A model generated the notes under the pieces. That model searched no databases. It was given only the letters and a program-made list of their open reading frames with translations, and was not told the DNA's origin. Made by a program: the position numbers and the translations under genes. 64,000 nt of DNA, from the NCBI RefSeq assembly GCF_029407905.1, contig NC_073630.1:46773001-46837000 (forward strand). The letters are read 5' to 3'. Each line of letters opens with the position of its first letter. Position 1 is the stretch's first letter. This DNA comes from Bubalus kerabau. Its lineage: Eukaryota > Chordata > Mammalia > Artiodactyla > Bovidae. Shown here one piece after another: positions 22,016 through 32,064 of the stretch.

Positions 22016-22339
22016 CTCTCCTATTCTGTAAAAGCACCTCAGCCAGGGAGTCTAGTTTGTCCTGTAACAAAGAGTACAGCAATAATATCGATTAGGGATA
22101 GAGGCCAAGGTTGACAATGAAAATCCATCAATATTTTGATAGCCAGATCCTTAAGCTTCTGCTGTGCGTTGATCAGCCAGCTGCCAGAGTGTAGCTGGAG
22201 CAAGGCTGAAGAATCCTCAAGCTTCTGCCATGCATTGACTAGTCAGCTTCTGGAGTGACTAGAGCAGGGCTCTGTCCTTCATGGGTGAGGGCCATTGTCT
22301 TTGGAACCGGACCTTGAGGAGGTTTCCGGGGTCCCAAAC

Positions 22340-22830
22340 TGCTTTCCAGGTGTCCTCATCACAGGAAGTAGCTGACTTTTTGACTCTGGTATGGTGGATC
22401 CAAGGAATGACACCTATAACTTTAACAGCAGTAGGGGTTGCCAGGACAACCGTGTGAGGGCCTGTCCAAACTGGCAGAACTGTTGTTTGTTTTTTTTTTT
22501 TCTAATCTTTAACCCATACCTCATCTCCTGGCTGATAGGGATGAACCCAATTGTGCAAAGGAATGGGTGTCCTTTCTGAGGTTTCTCAGGCAATACGGCA
22601 GAAGACTTTTCCAGGGCCTGGAGGTGTCGGGACATCTCCAGCCCAGCTAGTTATTGGTGGTCTCCCTTGAGCTTTTTTATCATGGGTGGTCTCCCATATA
22701 AGATCTCAAAGGGAGAATAGCTTGAGGACCTAAGGGTACATTTACGGAGGGAGATGAGAGTCCACAGAATGATAAGGCAGCTTGTTCTAGCATTGTCTGG
22801 GTGTTGCCTGGGGGATATTCTTGTTGTACT
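22340..22830 (-). pseudogene. pol: Retroviral pol remnant: integrase C-terminal half
   Basis: On minus, the hallmark SPFEILYGRPP lies at about 22684-22716. Some 250 bases further on, the C-terminal GPY/F-type SH3 domain reads GPHTVVLATPTAVKV (22420-22465), followed by WIHH and a basic VKK tail. This is the DNA-binding end of gammaretroviral integrase. A stop after the first motif and a shift in the K-rich region break the frame; the catalytic D,D-35-E core is not found upstream. Confidence 0.82.
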
Positions 22831-22844
22831 ACTACTTGGAGAAA

Positions 22845-22990
22845 CAAACTTAACAAGAAAGTTAAAGATATATGGCCCAAAGATTAATAGAAGTAGAAAA
22901 GCTGCTGGGGGGCTAGCCAGGAGAACCAGGTCCAGACATTGGTTTGTAATATTAGTGTTTCTCTAGGTATGAGAAGATGAAAGAATTTGG
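22845..22990 (-). pseudogene. Second env-TM-like remnant, upstream of integrase
   Basis: On minus a W-rich piece (VWTWFSWLAP), a hydrophobic run, then FGPYIFNFLVKFVS in a shifted frame (about 22855-22885) resemble the membrane-spanning and cytoplasmic start of a gammaretroviral Env. It sits 5' of the integrase remnant, the reverse of normal gene order, and is not identical to the TM at 21560-21870. Confidence 0.6.
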
Positions 22991-24130
22991 ACTCATAAAA
23001 ATCTTTACCTGAAAACATCTGACTATCTGAAGGCCTGTTTTTCTGGGGTTTTCCCAGAGCACAGAGTACCTTATTTTTTGTCTCCACCCTGAACTCCTTT
23101 CAAGGGGGGTGTTGAAGGTCAGCATCTTATAGTGGTCATGATTTAATCTTTGTAGAGGCAGCTGGCAAGGGCCAACTTCCAGTCAGCAGGGCCTCTTCAT
23201 AGCTGCACATTTGACTATATTTTGAGGGCATTTCATGGTCATTGTGTCCCACGGTGCTGGGAAGGCTCATTCCCAGATCTAACAACGATTCCATTGATAA
23301 GCCACTCAGTGTGTTGTCACTAGACCAGGCCTTGTAAGTAGTAAAAGTCTCTGGACCATACCTGTCTTACTAGCCTCTTGGTCCAGGAAAATATGTCCTC
23401 TTGTTGCTTCTTCCCATATCTAGAGTTACATTATTACAATTATTGAGCTCATATGGAACTGCATATCAGCATTTTATCACAGGCTCAGTCACACATAATG
23501 TAAAAAATAATCTTCTGAAACAAACTACATAGAAAATAATATAGCTAGCAGTTAATAAGATCACAAGCAAGAACTTAAGTCAAGAACGTTGACTGGGTAT
23601 AGCCCAGTATACCCCAGGTCATCTGACTCAGTTAAATGATTATAGCCAAGTGTTCATCTCATGGTTGCACATCATGGAGTATCTGACCTTTATTCAAAGA
23701 TTGGTTACTGAGATGAGCTTTAGAATCAATCTTAGAGTGTCCTTAATTAAGCCTTTTAGCAATATAACATAATAAAAACTATTTCAGAAGTGAGTCTTAG
23801 TAAGCACAGAGCTTAACTAACAAAACTAGAACTTAATACTCAGTGAAACATAATTTGTTTTTTTTGTTTTTTGATAACTCATTGTGAGGGCATTAACACT
23901 GTAGCCACGTAAGGCTTTAACCCATCAAATAAAAATGAGGTCTGTCAGGGAGCTGGGAAAAGCCAAGCAGCCGTCTTGGATTTCCCATAGCCCTGGCTCT
24001 TTGATTTTCAGCTGTTGTTTATCCACTTTTAATTTCCTGATTTAGGAGCAGGCTATTGCCATGTGTTAAGGACATTAGGATCGCAAAACTCTAACCATGA
24101 GGGGTTATTTTTTGTAGAAGCAGAATGAGC
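22991..24130 (-). other. Provirus interior without readable genes
   Basis: Part may be decayed env surface-subunit sequence (an NCNNVTL-like word near 23430 on minus), but no continuous frame supports this. No other element is recognised. Confidence 0.35.
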
Positions 24131-24176
24131 TTTGTCTATATGTACTGTCATCTTAAATTATGTTTATTTACTTTAC

Positions 24177-25125
24177 CAAAGTAACAAAAAGATTTTAAAA
24201 ACAAATATAAATCCCTTAAAGGCAAAAAAATTCATAATCTGTTATCAACAGCTGCATTTTAAGAAAACTTTGTTCTCTATACAGAGAGAAGACCAAATTC
24301 CAGTCTGGTACCAACTTACTGTTAATAACAAAATTTGTTTATCTGCTTATTCTTAAAGTCTTTCCCATAAATCTTGAAGAACTAGCAGTACTTTTTTAAA
24401 GGCATGAGAGAAAAACCATAGAAGACAGGTTTAAAATCTGATTCTATTGCAATTGACAAAGAAACCTGGTCATAATACTTTAAAATGATAACTAGAATTA
24501 TAATTGACAATCTTTTATCAGGGCATATCAGATCTGTATGAATTTCACATAATTTTAGGATATCTATATTAGTAACATCAACCATACAGTATAACCTGAA
24601 AAGATTTATCACCCCTTCAACAGTACTTCTCATGTAATTTAACATGTCCAATGAACCCAGGGAGGTTAATAGCTCTTTGGGATGTCTCAGGGGTCCTCTG
24701 AAGTATCCCAAAGTTAGCTAGAAGTCAAGTTATTTAGGAATTTTTGTCAACAAATTTCAGAAGGGTTTATAACACTCAGTCAGGTAAGATCATATAAGTT
24801 ACTGTGAAATAATAGTTATTCACTTAGCCAAAGTTAACAAAAGATTTCAAAGGTGAATATAGACCAGATCAATTAAGAGGTAAAGAAACTTAAATCTATT
24901 ATTAAAAGCAATTTAACATCTGAAGAAAGTATGCCCTCTTAACAGAGAGAAAGGCCAAATTCAAGTTTTGCACCAGCTAACTTTAAACTCATTTAGGTAA
25001 ACTTAATTAAACTTACTTTAAACTTAATCAGTCCTATCCATGCACAAAACTTTTTTTTAGGGTCCATTTTCCATAAACCTTTTAATCACTTTATGTAACA
25101 GCCACAGAAAAGTCAGACCTACTTT
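24177..25125 (-). repeat. Imperfect direct duplication within the provirus interior
   Basis: Two blocks, about 24177-24427 and 24827-25125, share ordered words: CCAAAGTAACAAAAAGATTT / CCAAAGTTAACAAAAGATTT, ACAGAGAGAAGACCAAATTC / ACAGAGAGAAAGGCCAAATTC, and TTTCCCATAAATCTT / TTTTCCATAAACCTT. Spacing is about 650 bp. AT-rich and without coding potential. Confidence 0.6.
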
Positions 25126-25499
25126 TTTTTCCCCTCTATAAACTATAATTTTATTTTTTATATCTTCTTTATTAAAAACATACATCCTACCTCCTTATTA
25201 GATTAGCAAACAAACATTAACACTAGATATTTAATATTGAATATTTCCCAGTTTACATGAATCTGACATTTATTTAGGTTAATTTTTCTTGTAGTTAGAA
25301 TTGTTTGATTTAAAAGCACTTACTTTTCTTTAGGCTAATTAGAACTAATTTACAACTTCAACAATATTATCAGAAAAAAACAAAAGACATACACTGAGAA
25401 TACATAAATTCAGACAGACAGACAGAGATCTTATAGCTTTCTTTTTGAGATTTAAAATATCTATTTGACCCCCCTTTTTTTCTTTGCTTGAACTTTCTA

Positions 25500-26054
25500 A
25501 TTTGCCCAGGGCTGAGGTCTCAGGCAAAGTGGGCTGTGTATTTCAAGGACATGGAAAGGGTTAACTTCAAGCTTTTTCCTAGGCAGGCGTTTTAACAAGC
25601 TAGTTGTTTTAAATTGCATATGTAAAAAGAATTGGCTTTGCAGTTTCAAAAAAAAAATAAATCTCTCACTCCGTTCAATCAGCAATCACACACTCACAAT
25701 CATTCAGAGGCTATCACAGTGCCTCCCTTCTCCTGAGTCCCCAGGTTTCCTTAACTGTTGCTTCCTTCCTGGGAGCCCAAGGAGGTGATCAGTCTCCTCT
25801 TCTACCCGTTGGGGTAGGTTCCTGCCTGGGGACCCGCCCAGGAGCCTTACCTTACCCTGTGGCCGTTCCTGGCGAGTTGGTCTGTCCCTCCAATGAGTCC
25901 GGTCAGGGCTCAGCCATCCGGAGAGGCAGAACATCAGTCCGAAAGAGAACCCGGAATACCGTCAGGTGGCGTGCCTCCTCTTTCATCTCAGGGTTCCTTC
26001 CTTCCAGCCCTGCCAAGCCACCAGTCTGACTGCTCAAGGGACCGGTGTGATTGG
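25500..26054 (-). other. Provirus leader with splice-donor-like sites
   Basis: GC-richer than the rest of the interior and adjacent to the primer-binding site. On minus, two overlapping GTAAGG donor-type words occur at 25845-25855 (CAGGGTAAGGTAAGG), as in the leader of simple retroviruses where env mRNA is spliced. No gag start could be identified downstream. Confidence 0.55.
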
Positions 26055-26055
26055 A

Positions 26056-26073
26056 ATCTCGCCGGGGCCTCCA
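26056..26073 (-). promoter_or_regulatory. Retroviral primer-binding site, probably tRNA-Thr
   Basis: On minus, TGGAGGCCCCGGCGAGAT starts 4 bases after the 5' LTR end (...GCAACA). It complements the 3' end of tRNA-Thr (…GGGGCCTCCA) with one apparent mismatch. The tRNA assignment is from memory of the tRNA sequence. Confidence 0.65.
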
Positions 26074-26077
26074 GAAA

Positions 26078-26425
26078 TGTTGCAGAAACCAGTACTCGAG
26101 AAACCAAGTACTACACACAGAGAGTTGGAGAACTCAGGTTTATTACGCTGGCGGGCCCAGAGGAATTAACACTCCAAGCCCCAAACAAAAGGGTTAAGAG
26201 TTTTTTTTAATACATGGACAGGCATGATTAAGTGGGTCTGCAGGTTTGCAGGGACTAGGGCGATTACAAAGACAAGGACAAGGGTGAGTGAAATAAGCTC
26301 CAGTTCCTAGTATTTTGAGTCCCCACTTTCTGAGACCTATGTGATCTAGACTTTGCAAGGAGCAAGCTGGGTTACAGAGGCAGAAGGAGCAGGAGGTTAT
26401 GTAAAATTTTAACTTTTCTTCTTCA
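26078..26425 (-). repeat. 5' LTR of the provirus
   Basis: 348 bp, TG...CA on minus, followed at 26426 by the CCCT duplication. It carries an intact AATAAA at 26139-26144. Confidence 0.9.
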
Positions 26426-26429
26426 CCCT

Positions 26430-26630
26430 CATAGCTCAGTTGGTAAAGAGTCTGTCTGTAATGCAGGAGACCTGGGTTGGATCCCTGGGTCAGGAAGATC
26501 CCTGGAGAAGGAAATGGCAATCCACTCCAGTATTCTTGCCTGGAGCATCTAATTGACAGAGGAGCCTGGCAAGCTACTGTCCATGGGGTTGCAAGAGATA
26601 GACATGACTTAGCGACTAAACCACCACCTA
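26430..26630 (+). mobile_element. Bov-tA SINE (right part; first 10 bases at 21079-21088)
   Basis: CATAGCTCAGTTGGTAAAGAG through TTAGCGACTAAACC is a full Bov-tA apart from its first bases, GGACTTCCCT, which sit at 21079-21088 on the far side of the provirus. The SINE has its own TSD in the old LTR (TAAGTAAAA at 21070-21078 and 26632-26640). Confidence 0.9.
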
Positions 26631-26640
26631 GTAAGTAAAA

Positions 26641-27200
26641 TGTTTCTTTGAGTTCTGTGAGCTGCTCCAGCAAATTAATCAAATCCAAGGAGAGGTTGTG
26701 GGAATCTCTGATTTATAGCCAGTCAGAAGGACAAGTAGCAGCCTGGACTTGCAACTGGTATCTGAGGTCCAAGGAGAGAATCTTTGGCATCTATAGTTTA
26801 TAGTTTGTAGATCAGAAGCGCAGGTGAATAACCTGGACTTGCGACTGCTATCTGAAGCCAGGGAAATAGTCTTGCAGGACTGAGCCCTTAACCTGTGAGA
26901 CCTGATGCTATCTCCAGGTAGATAATGTCAGAACTTAACTAAAACTGGGACTTGCCTGGTAGTCCAGTGGCTAAGACTCTGTGTTCCCAATTCAGGGAGC
27001 CTGAGTTTAATCCCTTGTCAGGGAACTAGATCCCAATGTAGCAATTAAGAGTTAATTTGTCACAACTAAAAGATCCTTAATGCTGCAACTAAGACCTGGC
27101 TCCATCAAAATAAATGAATGAATGAATGGCATTAAAAAAAAGAATTTACATGAACTGTAGGTCACCCAGCTGGTGTCCAAGCATTGCTTGCTGATATAAG
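26641..27200 (+). mobile_element. Old mammalian LTR (ERVL/MER21-like), right part
   Basis: Continues the element at 20700-21078: TTTGAGTTCTGTGAGCTGCT, ATTTATAGCCAGTCAGAAGG, ACCTGGACTTGCGACTG, CTGAGCCCTTAACCTGTG and, after a SINE, GTAGGTCACCCAGCTGGTGTCC. Confidence 0.65.
26947..27141 (+). mobile_element. CHR-type SINE (cetartiodactyl)
   Basis: GGGACTTGCCTGGTAGTCCA, GTTTAATCCCTTGTCAGGGAAC and AGATCCCAATGTAGCAATTAAG, with a (TGAA)n and A-rich tail, match the tRNA-derived CHR SINE shared by whales, hippos and ruminants. It interrupts the old LTR. Confidence 0.8.
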
Positions 27201-27309
27201 GGGACCATGTCCCACCTACATGTATGATTAAATTGTGGGCCAGAACTCAAATTAGATATCTTCCCTTACTACCTATTTCTATGTAACCTGGTGTTCACCA
27301 GCACGATCT

Positions 27310-27590
27310 TGTTGATTCACTCATTTACCCATAGTTATTGATCACCTACTACATCATGGGCATTCTTCTAATAGTTAAGAATATAGTACTAAACAACTAC
27401 CAATAGGTCCATGCTTTCATAAAGTTTTAGTCATGTGGGGAGTACAGATAAAGAACAAGTAAATAGCAGGATGATTTTATATAGGAAAAATACCTCTTAA
27501 GAGGACAAAAATTAAGGATGGAGCTGGTGTAGTTTGGGTAGTCAATGTCTCCAATGAGGAAGTGATTCTGAGCTGAGACCATAGCTCAAG
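27310..27590 (-). mobile_element. L2 LINE 3' fragment
   Basis: CACTCATTTACCCATAGTTATTG, ATCACCTACTACATCATGGGCA and GAACAAGTAAATAGCAG follow the antisense L2 3' end. Very old. Confidence 0.65.
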
Positions 27591-28988
27591 CCAAAATCCT
27601 ATAACAAATAGGCAGTAAATCTCTGTAAAAAGAGGAATTTCCTATCCTGCTCTATGTTAAAGGAGCAGGAGGTTTCGTGAATAAAATAAGCCTGGATAAG
27701 AATGTACTTCTGCAAGACAAACTTGAGCTGTCACATCACTCTTTCCCACCGAATTCCTTGACTTTAGGTGAGCAATAAAACTTTCCCAGGGAACCATTGT
27801 GACAGCTGGGAGAAAGGACCTATAATAGGGTCCAAATTTATGAGGTTTTCCTATACACCATCTTAAAATGGGAACTTTTGAAAGCACAGAATTGGGTATG
27901 TGGCTATTGTTCTTTTTCACTGGCAAGAAAATTGCACTTATTCCAGCCCAACCCTTTCCTTGAATGTCCATGTCTCCCAAACAATCATTATATGGCCAGC
28001 AGTGGGGTCCTCCTCACTGAGTGTGAAGATGGGCTGTCCATGAGGTCCAAGGCTGGTACCACTGTTTCTGGGTTCATTAGGCATTTATTCAACTGGAGCC
28101 ATCCCCATTCTGACTGCTTCAGGCCAATGGGTCTGTCCACTGTGGCCGTTTCTTCCTCTCTCCCCTAATATCTCTCCCTCATTGCTTCAATATGTCTTCA
28201 AGGAGTTTCTTTTTCTTCTCTTCTCAGTGTGTTACTGGGAGAATGTTTTTCTTGAGTCCTCACTTAAAGAGAATTATGAGCCGCTGAAAAAACGCTCATC
28301 TGTTGATTAGGTTTTTTCTCCATTTTGGGGAAAGCAAATGACTGAAATATAAATTTGATTTGAATAGTTCTTAAATATCTTTTTTTCAACATTGACAGGA
28401 ATTTTGCCTCTGCATTTTGATTTTGTACATTTAAAAAGTGAACTAGAAAGACTCTTAACCACTAAAAGTAGAAATTGCAAGACGCAATCTAAATACAAAC
28501 CAGCAAAAGTGATTATGATAAAATATCTTTTTGCATGTCTGATCTGTAAACACATTTAATAGCTCACTCAGACTATGATGGTATTATTATTGCAAGTAAC
28601 ATATTCTTGGAAGGTGAGTCCAAAATTCAATATTTAACTGTTCTGAAGATTTGAAAAGACTGTCAAATGTGGCTTTAAAAATTGCAACAACAATATATAC
28701 CTGCTTTTTTATATAAATAAAGAATTTTGGAGAAAAAAAGAGAGGGAAAAGTATTTATATTTTTGCTAATGGGTGAGGCATGCCTCAATCTAAAGAAATA
28801 GTCTCATATTTCATTAAAAGCATAATATGATGTTACTCCAGATTACTAGTAGGAGTCAAAATTATTCTGTCTATTCTCTCATTGTTCAGGAGTAAGAGAA
28901 TTCTTTTCCTATGCTGTCACTACTAAAGTATTCTAAATACTTTCATCCTCTGAGTGATCCAATGGATGGAGTCCTTTCCACACGGGTT
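27591..28988. other. Single-copy-like DNA, no gene seen
   Basis: No repeat is recognised and only short chance frames occur (for example 27657-27980 minus and 27878-28168 plus, overlapping each other). Confidence 0.4.
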
Positions 28989-28997
28989 AGTTTGTGT

Positions 28998-29274
28998 AGT
29001 TGTTGCTGCTGCTAAGTCGCTTCAGTAGTGTCTGACTCTGTGTGATCCCATAGACGGCAGCCCACCAGGCTCCCCCATCCCTGGGATTCACCAGGCAAGA
29101 ACGCTGGAGTGGGTTGCCATTTCCTTCTCCAATGCATGAAAATGAAAAGTGAAAGTGAAGTCGCTCAGTCGTGTCCAACTCTTAGCGACCCCATGGACTG
29201 CAGCCTACCAGGCTCCTCCATCCATGGGATTTTCCAGGTAAAAGTATTGGAGTAGGGTGCCATTGCCTTCTCTG
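28998..29274 (-). mobile_element. Bov-A2 SINE, dimer
   Basis: Two Bov-A units with the TGAAAATGAAAAGTGAAAGTG linker. TSD AGTTTGTGT at 28989-28997 and 29275-29283. Confidence 0.92.
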
Positions 29275-29283
29275 AGTTTGTGT

Positions 29284-29497
29284 GAAAGTGAAAGTGAAGT
29301 CACTCAGTCGTGTTCGACTCGTTACCACTCCGTGGACTGTAGCCTTCCAGGCTCCTCTGTCCATGGGATTCTCCAGGCAAGAGTATTGGAGCGGATTACC
29401 ATTTCCTCTTCCAGGGGAGCTTCCTGACCCAGGGATCGAACCCGGGTCTCCAGCATTGGAGGCAAACGCTTTAACCTCTGAGCCACCAGGGAAGCCC
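29284..29497 (-). mobile_element. Bov-tA SINE
   Basis: On minus, GGGCTTCCCTGGTGGCTCAG head plus Bov-A body. It starts directly at the TSD of the preceding Bov-A2. Confidence 0.92.
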
Positions 29498-29498
29498 T

Positions 29499-29777
29499 TG
29501 CTGCTGCGGCTGCTGCTAAGTCGCTTCAGTCGTGTCCGACTCTGTGCCGCCCCAGAGACGGCAGCCCACCAGGCACCCCTGTCCCTGGGACTCTCCAGGC
29601 AAGAACACTGGAGTGGGTTGCCATTTCCTTCTCCAATGCATGAAAGTGAAAAGTGAAAGAGAAGTCGCTCAGTCATGTCCGACTCTTAGCGACCCCATGG
29701 AGTGCAGCCTACCAGGCTCCTCCATCAATGGGATTTGCCAGGCAAGAGTACTGGAGTGGGTTGCCATTGCCTTCTCC
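29499..29777 (-). mobile_element. Bov-A2 SINE, dimer
   Basis: Third SINE of the cluster, same orientation. TGCTGCTGCGGCTGCTGCTAAG tail; a short AGCCCT repeat at 29493-29498 and 29783-29788 may be its TSD. Confidence 0.9.
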
Positions 29778-29788
29778 CTTAGAGCCCT

Positions 29789-30508
29789 ATATAATAGTCA
29801 AAGCAAAGACACATCACTTCAAATGAGATGATCAATATAAGATGGACTGCTGAGGATGAAACTTGAAGGCAACTGAAAGACCCACTAGATGATGACTCAG
29901 AAAGCAGCCAGTTCCCTTGAACTGTGGTTTAATTCTCTCTCTGCAAAGACTCAGTGTTTCTCAGTGTCATCTTTTCTCACCTAAATGGCTCCTCTTTTCC
30001 ACTTTTCTCTATTTTACAACATCTTAATATCTAGACACTGGGGGTGAGTGTAACTAGCTCTGCCCAGTACATAGAAATCTTTTACCTCCTTTATATAGGC
30101 CCCAACTGAGCTTCATAGTGAAGTTTCTGGTTTTTGTGTCTCTTATTCTAAGCTGTGGTACTAACATTTAGCTGTTTAGGTTTAGGGGTTGGAGCTAAGC
30201 AGAATAAGTTTCTAGCTGAGCCCCAATAGAATATGGTTGTCACCAAGCATAAACCCAGAAAAACACCCAAATGACACCTGACCCTCAACAGGGTGATTTG
30301 TGATTTTGGTGATTTATTATTCAGAAAGAGCCAACTGACAGATGTCTTCTTTTAGGACTTACATGTTAATGTGTTTATAAACCCCAAACCAAAAAATTAG
30401 CATGTTTATTGACAGATACATTAAAGGATATTGCTGCATCAAACTACAAACCTCAAGCCAAAGACAAAAGAGGAAGAAAAAAATCTCCCCAAGATGATTG
30501 TAGCACAA
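29789..30508. other. Single-copy-like DNA, no gene seen
   Basis: No repeat or coding region recognised. Confidence 0.4.
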
Positions 30509-30838
30509 TTTCTGCTTTCATAGCTTAGCTGGTAAAGAATCCTCCTGTGATGCAGGAGACACTGGTTCAATTCCTGGGTCAAGAAGATCCCCTGGAGGAG
30601 GGATAGGGTACCCACTCCAGTATTTTTGGGCTTCCCTGGTGGCTCAGATGGTAAAAAAATACACCTGCAATGAGAGAGACCTGGGTTTGATCCCTGGGTT
30701 GGAAAGATTACCTGGAGAAGGGCATGGCAACCCATTCCAGTATTCTTGCCTGGAGAATTTTCATGGACAGAGGAAACTGGTTGGCTACAGTCCATGGGGT
30801 CACAGAATTGGACATGACTGAGTGACTAAGCATAGCAC
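30509..30838 (+). mobile_element. Bov-tA SINE with duplicated tRNA-like head
   Basis: Head 1 (CATAGCTTAGCTGGTAAAGA) with a short body ending CCACTCCAGTATTTTTG, then head 2 (GGCTTCCCTGGTGGCTCAGA) and a complete body. Flanking AGCACAA at 30502-30508 and 30839-30845 is a probable TSD. Same architecture as 16802-17122. Confidence 0.88.
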
Positions 30839-30845
30839 AGCACAA

Positions 30846-32060
30846 GAACTTGATCGTCACCAGCCCACAAATTTTAATGGAGGAAAGATTTGAAATATGC
30901 CCATGTGAAGAATGTATCCATAATGCCCACGGTGACAGCATCTCGAGTTTTGAAAATTAAGAATTATTACAAATTAAATGCTTCTTGTCTATGGTGTCTA
31001 CATAATAGTCTGTTTATTGAGGTGTGGGCTCCTCAATAATACTGGGTAAAAACTGCTATTCTGTGTGAAAATAAGAAGAGATAGTTTGAGGATATATAGC
31101 CAGGGGCTCACATACAAAAATAGGGAATTAGGTTTATTTGTCTCAACCTATTTAGCCACATTTCTGATGGTAATATTGCTACTTGATACATCATTTCTTT
31201 CTTGAAATTCTAAACTGTCACCTTTGAAGCCTGACTATTTATTATTACAGGACATCCTTTAAGTTCAGAACAAATCACAAGAGGAGAAATAAGAGATATT
31301 CTTTTAATATCAGGATTTACTATAAAGCACAATTTATTCTTTTCTCTGGAAAAAGAAAGGGATGGAAGACAACGATGATGGGGGGCACGTGTGCTTAGTT
31401 ACATGTGACTTGAGACTAGAGTTAATAGCATGAAATATATTCATACAGTGAACTTCTGCAAATGTGAAATTTCTGTGCTTTGCGATCGAAATTCATTACC
31501 AATGGAAACGTTTGAAACCAGAGAAAATGACTGAGGAAAACTGCTTGAAAACATAACAAGCTTGAAAAACAAGAGACATGTAAGGTAAAACTAAGAAGAA
31601 TAATCTGGTATTAAGAGTGTTTAGTAAAGTTTTATATATAGGTACATTTATAAAATCTTCACAGATGATCATGAATGTATGGATGAAACTATGATAGGAA
31701 AACTTAAAGGCTGAAATTATACAGATATTAAAACAGAATAATGGCAGCATTACTGGAAGAAAAAAAAACTACATAGGTTCAAATTTATGTTGGCACTAGC
31801 CATAAGACCTCCCTCCTTTCACAAATGTCACCATTTAAAAATCTTGGTTCAAATTCACAGCACCTTAATTCTGACATGGAAATTAGTTTAAAAATGTTTT
31901 GCCTAAGAGTAATTTGCAAATGATCTAATTAAAGAAATGAAGTACAATAGAAAGGGGGCAATTTTATGTCTTTTAAATCCACATAGTAATGACAGTTAGG
32001 CTACCATGTCAATGCCTCCCACCCACCCCCTGCCTTTCATTTAAGACATTTATCCATGTA
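30846..32060. other. Single-copy-like DNA, no gene seen
   Basis: AT-rich, no recognisable repeat. Only short open frames. Confidence 0.4.
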
Positions 32061-32064
32061 TTTG

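Larger units (their letters stand above)
21089..26425 (-). mobile_element. Class I (gammaretrovirus-like) endogenous provirus, antisense, defective
   Basis: Two direct LTRs (21089-21441 and 26078-26425) bound a 4.6-kb interior. A 4-bp TSD CCCT (21085-21088 and 26426-26429) interrupts the head of a Bov-tA SINE. On minus the order is 5' LTR, primer-binding site, GC-rich leader with splice-donor-like sites, a long AT-rich region with no coding I can read, an env-TM-like piece (22845-22990), an integrase C-terminus (22340-22830), a second env TM (21560-21870), polypurine tract, 3' LTR. Gag, protease, RT and most of env are absent or unrecognisable; remaining frames are full of stops and shifts. 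A Bov-A SINE has inserted in it. The CX6CC TM motif, the 4-bp TSD and the pol type point to class I. This is a dead fossil copy. Confidence 0.88.

Noticed and set aside
21089..26425. An intact or expressible retrovirus
   Set aside because: No gag, protease or RT is readable, pol and env are short remnants with stops and shifts, a SINE is inserted and the 3' LTR has lost its AATAAA.
26194..26688. 164-codon minus frame
   Set aside because: It spans the old LTR, Bov-tA and provirus LTR; its openness is accidental.
29182..29676. 164-codon minus frame and its 124-codon plus partner
   Set aside because: Both are translations of stacked Bov-A2 and Bov-tA SINEs; the same peptide words recur at every Bov SINE in the window.
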